A DNA stretch of 64,000 nt from Levilactobacillus suantsaiihabitans (GTDB taxonomy: Bacteria > Bacillota > Bacilli > Lactobacillales > Lactobacillaceae), in contig NZ_RKLX01000007.1 in NCBI RefSeq assembly GCF_004745505.1, positions 1-64,000 on the forward strand, given 5' to 3'. Each line of letters begins with the position of its first letter. The first letter of the stretch is position 1. The position numbers were made by a program, and so were the translations under genes. Positions 61,555-64,000 of the stretch are shown piece by piece. The notes under the pieces are model-generated. The model did no database searches. It saw only the letters and a program-made list of their open reading frames with translations, and had not been told where the DNA came from.

Positions 61555-62199
61555 CTATTTAAAAATCGATAACAACTCGCGCGGCGTCTTTAACAAGTAC
61601 GTCGGTTGTTCAGCCTTGACTGACGCAGGGTCGGCAGCGCCCCACATTGCGGCGGCCGTGGCGATGCCGGCGTTATTGCCCATCTGCATATCGTACTTGG
61701 CATCCCCGATCATCACGCTTTGCTGGGCGTCCAATTCAAAGCGCGCCAACAAGTTTAAAATACCATCCGGTGCCGGCTTGTAGTGGGCCACGGTGTCCGA
61801 ACCACTGATGGCCTCAAACGTGTGCCCCAGTCCGATTTGGTCCAAGTTTCGCTGCAAGGGGACCGAGTGCTTACTGGAGACCACGAATAAGCGGGCGCCC
61901 TGGTCTTTCAACGTGGCCAGGGTCGGTCCCATGCCGTCAAATAAGGTGATACCCAACTTTTCTGCCTCGTGGTACTGGGCCCGAAACGTCGTATACAGAT
62001 CGGCGAGTTCCGCCTCGCTTAACGACTCGCGGGCCATCTTGGCAAAGGAGACCTCAATCGGCACGCCCATGTAGCTCACCACAGCCTCGCGGCTAGGCAC
62101 CGTCAACCCCTTGACCTCATAGGCCTTCTGGGTAGCCAAAACGGCAACGTCGCGGGTATCCGCGAGGGTACTATCAAAATCGAATAAAAAGTTGTGCAT
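61555..62199 (-). CDS. HAD family phosphatase (phosphoglycolate phosphatase-like)
   Basis: A 214-residue hydrolase with HAD motif I (FLFDFDSTLADT, nucleophile Asp at 7), motif II (VVSSKHS), the Lys of motif III (KPAPDG) and motif IV (VMIGDAKYDMQMG). The cap domain between motifs I and II is the class I helical type (about 17-85). The substrate may be phosphoglycolate, pyrophosphate or a sugar phosphate. GAGGTG precedes the ATG. It stands alone. Confidence 0.9.
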   Translation of the reverse strand: MHNFLFDFDSTLADTRDVAVLATQKAYEVKGLTVPSREAVVSYMGVPIEVSFAKMARESLSEAELADLYTTFRAQYHEAEKLGITLFDGMGPTLATLKDQGARLFVVSSKHSVPLQRNLDQIGLGHTFEAISGSDTVAHYKPAPDGILNLLARFELDAQQSVMIGDAKYDMQMGNNAGIATAAAMWGAADPASVKAEQPTYLLKTPRELLSIFK

Positions 62200-62304
62200 C
62201 CAATCACCTCATCAATTTGTCTTGTCAGCGTCTGATCCAATTTTACGCGTACTACTGCGGTGATTACCAGCCCTAACGCTTATTTTCGAAAATTTCCGCC
62301 GCGA

Positions 62305-62320
62305 TGTTTCACATGAAACA
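62305..62320 (+). promoter_or_regulatory. parS-like ParB site 4
   Basis: TGTTTCACATGAAACA, 15 of 16 to TGTTNCACGTGAAACA (A for G in the centre). It lies upstream of the HAD gene. Confidence 0.55.
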
Positions 62321-62372
62321 TTGGTCAAAAAAGGCCGGGGAAGCTCCCCGACCCGATCATATCTTTGTTTAC

Positions 62373-62480
62373 TGAAGGTTGAAATACGGCAATCAGCTGA
62401 AACTACTGTTAGCATGTGACTCGTGACGTCAAAAATAGTCATTTTCAGCCTCATAATGAGAGCTGGCCGCCTACCGTTCC
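62373..62480 (-). repeat. composite repeat tail with remnant of module A
   Basis: The inverse of the tail at 58420-58520 (CTGAAACTACTGTTAGCATG shared), ending at CGCCTACCGTTC-CCCAAATT, where module A has been lost apart from one end. Module C follows at 62497. Confidence 0.75.
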
Positions 62481-62496
62481 CCAAATTAGTGCTTGC

Positions 62497-62783
62497 CAGT
62501 AACAGGCGCCTTAACCCCAGGTAGTCGCTGCATTGACGACTAGTCTTTCATTAACACAGTGTTACTGATAGCCGTCACCCCTGCCGGAGGCAGCCAGGGT
62601 GGAGCCAGCTGTGTCGGCGGTGTTGGCTGAGGGTTTTTCTCAGCCTACAGCGCGGGACGACTTGAGAGACTGGCGGTCTTGGCCAGGCTTTCAAGCGAAC
62701 CGGAAGACCGCTTCTCAGGCTGGAGGTGTTCCCCAGAGCAGGTGGAACCCTGGCTGACGTAGGCGCCTGGTTTCACCAATTTT
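62497..62783 (-). repeat. composite repeat module C, copy 2
   Basis: The inverted counterpart of 57945-58222. With 62373-62480 it forms an inverted copy of the whole 57945-58520 unit. It fills most of the 632-base gap between the HAD gene and pepC. Confidence 0.85.
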
Positions 62784-62831
62784 GTTGTGCCCAGTGTTAA
62801 CTAGCCACCAGACAGCCGGCGGCGTTTACAC

Positions 62832-64000
62832 CTAAGACAATGAATCCCACGGTGCCAGTTCGTGTGGTTCCGTGTTTAAGAGTTCGCGTTGTGCCGGCGT
62901 TAAGAAGCGCTTGTGGACGACGATCTCGTAGACGAAATCATCGAGCCACTCGTCGGTCATGACGAAGTAGCCCTTGTCGCCGTTCTTTTCGCCCCAGCTG
63001 TTTTCGACCTTCCAGCGGTTCGGTTGATCATCGACTAAGTTGACGCCGGTCAATGTCATCGCGTGTGACACGCTGGCTTCACCCGTGGCCAGGCGTTGGG
63101 CCTTGGTGAGGCTCAGGTCGACGCCAAAGAGGTCGCTGACCTGGAACAAGTGGCTGTCCAAGAAGCCCCGTTCGCGGCTCATCTGTTGGAGCACGTCGTT
63201 ACCGAACCAGACCGCTTCACCACTTTGCAGTTGGGCCACGGCGGCGCGTTTCATGTCGGCCAGCGGCAGGTTTAGGAAGGTAATGTGCTTGCCACCCACG
63301 ATATTTTCCTCGCTAGCCAGGCGGTATTGCCGGTCAAAGGCCTTGTCTGGCGAGTTAGACACGACCACGTAATCGTCCAGATCCACGTCAAAGTAATCGT
63401 GGAAGAAGCCCTGCGGCGTCAAACCCGCGGCCCGGTGGAGCTTGTGATCGTCATCCTTGAATTCCAGGTCAAACGTTGCGGGCGGTTCACCAAACGCGTA
63501 GGCCGCCATGCGGTAAACCTCCTTCAAGGCTTGAGCCCGCGTTGTCGCAATTTTGGCTTCATCGGCGCCGTCGGCCACCAATTGCCGTAACGCCAGCGCA
63601 TCCTTGCGTAATTTCAAATTCAATGCCGCACCAATGCCGGTGGTATCGTTGCTGTTAAAGGATTCTGGCATGGCACTGGTGGGGACGACGCCGTACTTTT
63701 GGACCAGCGCGGCGCCCATGGCCCATTGCCCGCCGTCATCGTCCGGACTCTCTAAAATATCGGCGACTTCCCGGTCATCCAAGGGACGGTCGGCCGTCCG
63801 TAAGATCCGGTCGTAGAAGATGTTGGCCCGTTCGACGCGGTCCCAGAAAAACAGGTAGTTTTGCGACAGCTCAAAGTCCTTGACGTGGTACTTGGCCGCG
63901 AACTGATGACGAATCACGTTCAGCGTGGCGAAGAGCCAGCAACGGCCGGAATGCTTTTGGTTCGCGACCTTGCCAGTTGGCAATTCCACGGAGAAGGTCC
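62832..64000 (-). CDS. pepC: aminopeptidase C (C1B cysteine peptidase), 5' end outside window
   Basis: Cytoplasmic aminopeptidase of the bleomycin hydrolase family, releasing N-terminal residues from peptides. About 388 of about 440 residues are present; the reading frame runs through the window end (TFSVELPTGKV), so the GTG at 63989 is not the start. The catalytic Cys is in KHSGRCWLF, the His in SVSHAMTLTG and the Asn in VENSWGEKNG. The C-terminus (APWDSLS) is complete. Confidence 0.95.
   Translation of the reverse strand, partial: TFSVELPTGKVANQKHSGRCWLFATLNVIRHQFAAKYHVKDFELSQNYLFFWDRVERANIFYDRILRTADRPLDDREVADILESPDDDGGQWAMGAALVQKYGVVPTSAMPESFNSNDTTGIGAALNLKLRKDALALRQLVADGADEAKIATTRAQALKEVYRMAAYAFGEPPATFDLEFKDDDHKLHRAAGLTPQGFFHDYFDVDLDDYVVVSNSPDKAFDRQYRLASEENIVGGKHITFLNLPLADMKRAAVAQLQSGEAVWFGNDVLQQMSRERGFLDSHLFQVSDLFGVDLSLTKAQRLATGEASVSHAMTLTGVNLVDDQPNRWKVENSWGEKNGDKGYFVMTDEWLDDFVYEIVVHKRFLTPAQRELLNTEPHELAPWDSLS

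Noticed and set aside
46466-62783. CRISPR array
   Set aside because: The repeats are long, widely scattered, palindromic and in both orientations, without regular spacers or cas genes.

Overview
The window is chromosomal DNA from a heterofermentative lactobacillus, most likely a Levilactobacillus close to L. brevis. The basis is an agmatine deiminase gene cluster linked to a tyrosine decarboxylase operon, a protein set typical of lactobacilli (RexAB-type AddAB, PepC, Cls, YfhO, QueT, LysS next to an rRNA operon), and high-GC genes with AGGAGG ribosome sites. The species is an inference.

Layout. 1-0.55 kb: the 5' end of a 16S rRNA gene (minus strand) with two tandem promoters. 0.55-6.2 kb: an MFS exporter, lysS-murE, and an unrecognised protein. 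6.4-13.3 kb (minus): agmatine deiminase locus ptcA-aguD-aguA-aguC, then a second deiminase homologue that has lost its catalytic His and Cys, then an RpiR-type regulator. 13.7-20.2 kb (minus): tyrS, tdc, tyrP, nhaC, with a perfect cre box in the tyrS promoter. Both pathways exchange an amine for its precursor and so produce energy or acid resistance. 20.3-21.65 kb: an AT-rich stretch with a T-box leader in front of two tandem zinc-ribbon microproteins and a small membrane protein, plus a small HTH protein. 21.96-25.4 kb (plus): HMP/pyridoxal kinase, ECF S component, YwlG, thiolase. The kinase gene is compositionally mosaic. 25.5-32.9 kb (minus): addA and addB. 33-46 kb: M20 peptidase, polysaccharide deacetylase, oxidoreductases, purine permease with PurBoxes, a trio of small membrane proteins, a UbiA prenyltransferase, YfhO, QueT. 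47-57.7 kb: cardiolipin synthase, then a six-gene exopolysaccharide operon (minus) resembling the Listeria pss operon and ending in a degenerate GGDEF protein with an intact c-di-GMP I-site. 58.6-64 kb: nuclease, lipoprotein, small membrane proteins, a candidate sRNA, a HAD phosphatase, and pepC cut by the window end.

Intergenic DNA is unusually rich in structured repeats. One family (B here) sits directly after stop codons in sense orientation and shows paired compensatory changes in two helices. A second, composite family (modules C then A) recurs at 46.5, 53.3, 57.9 and 62.4 kb. Four parS-like 16-mers (34.2, 36.2, 45.4, 62.3 kb) suggest an origin-proximal position. No CRISPR array, tRNA gene, transposase or prophage gene was seen. 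All calls come from reading the sequence; no database search was run.
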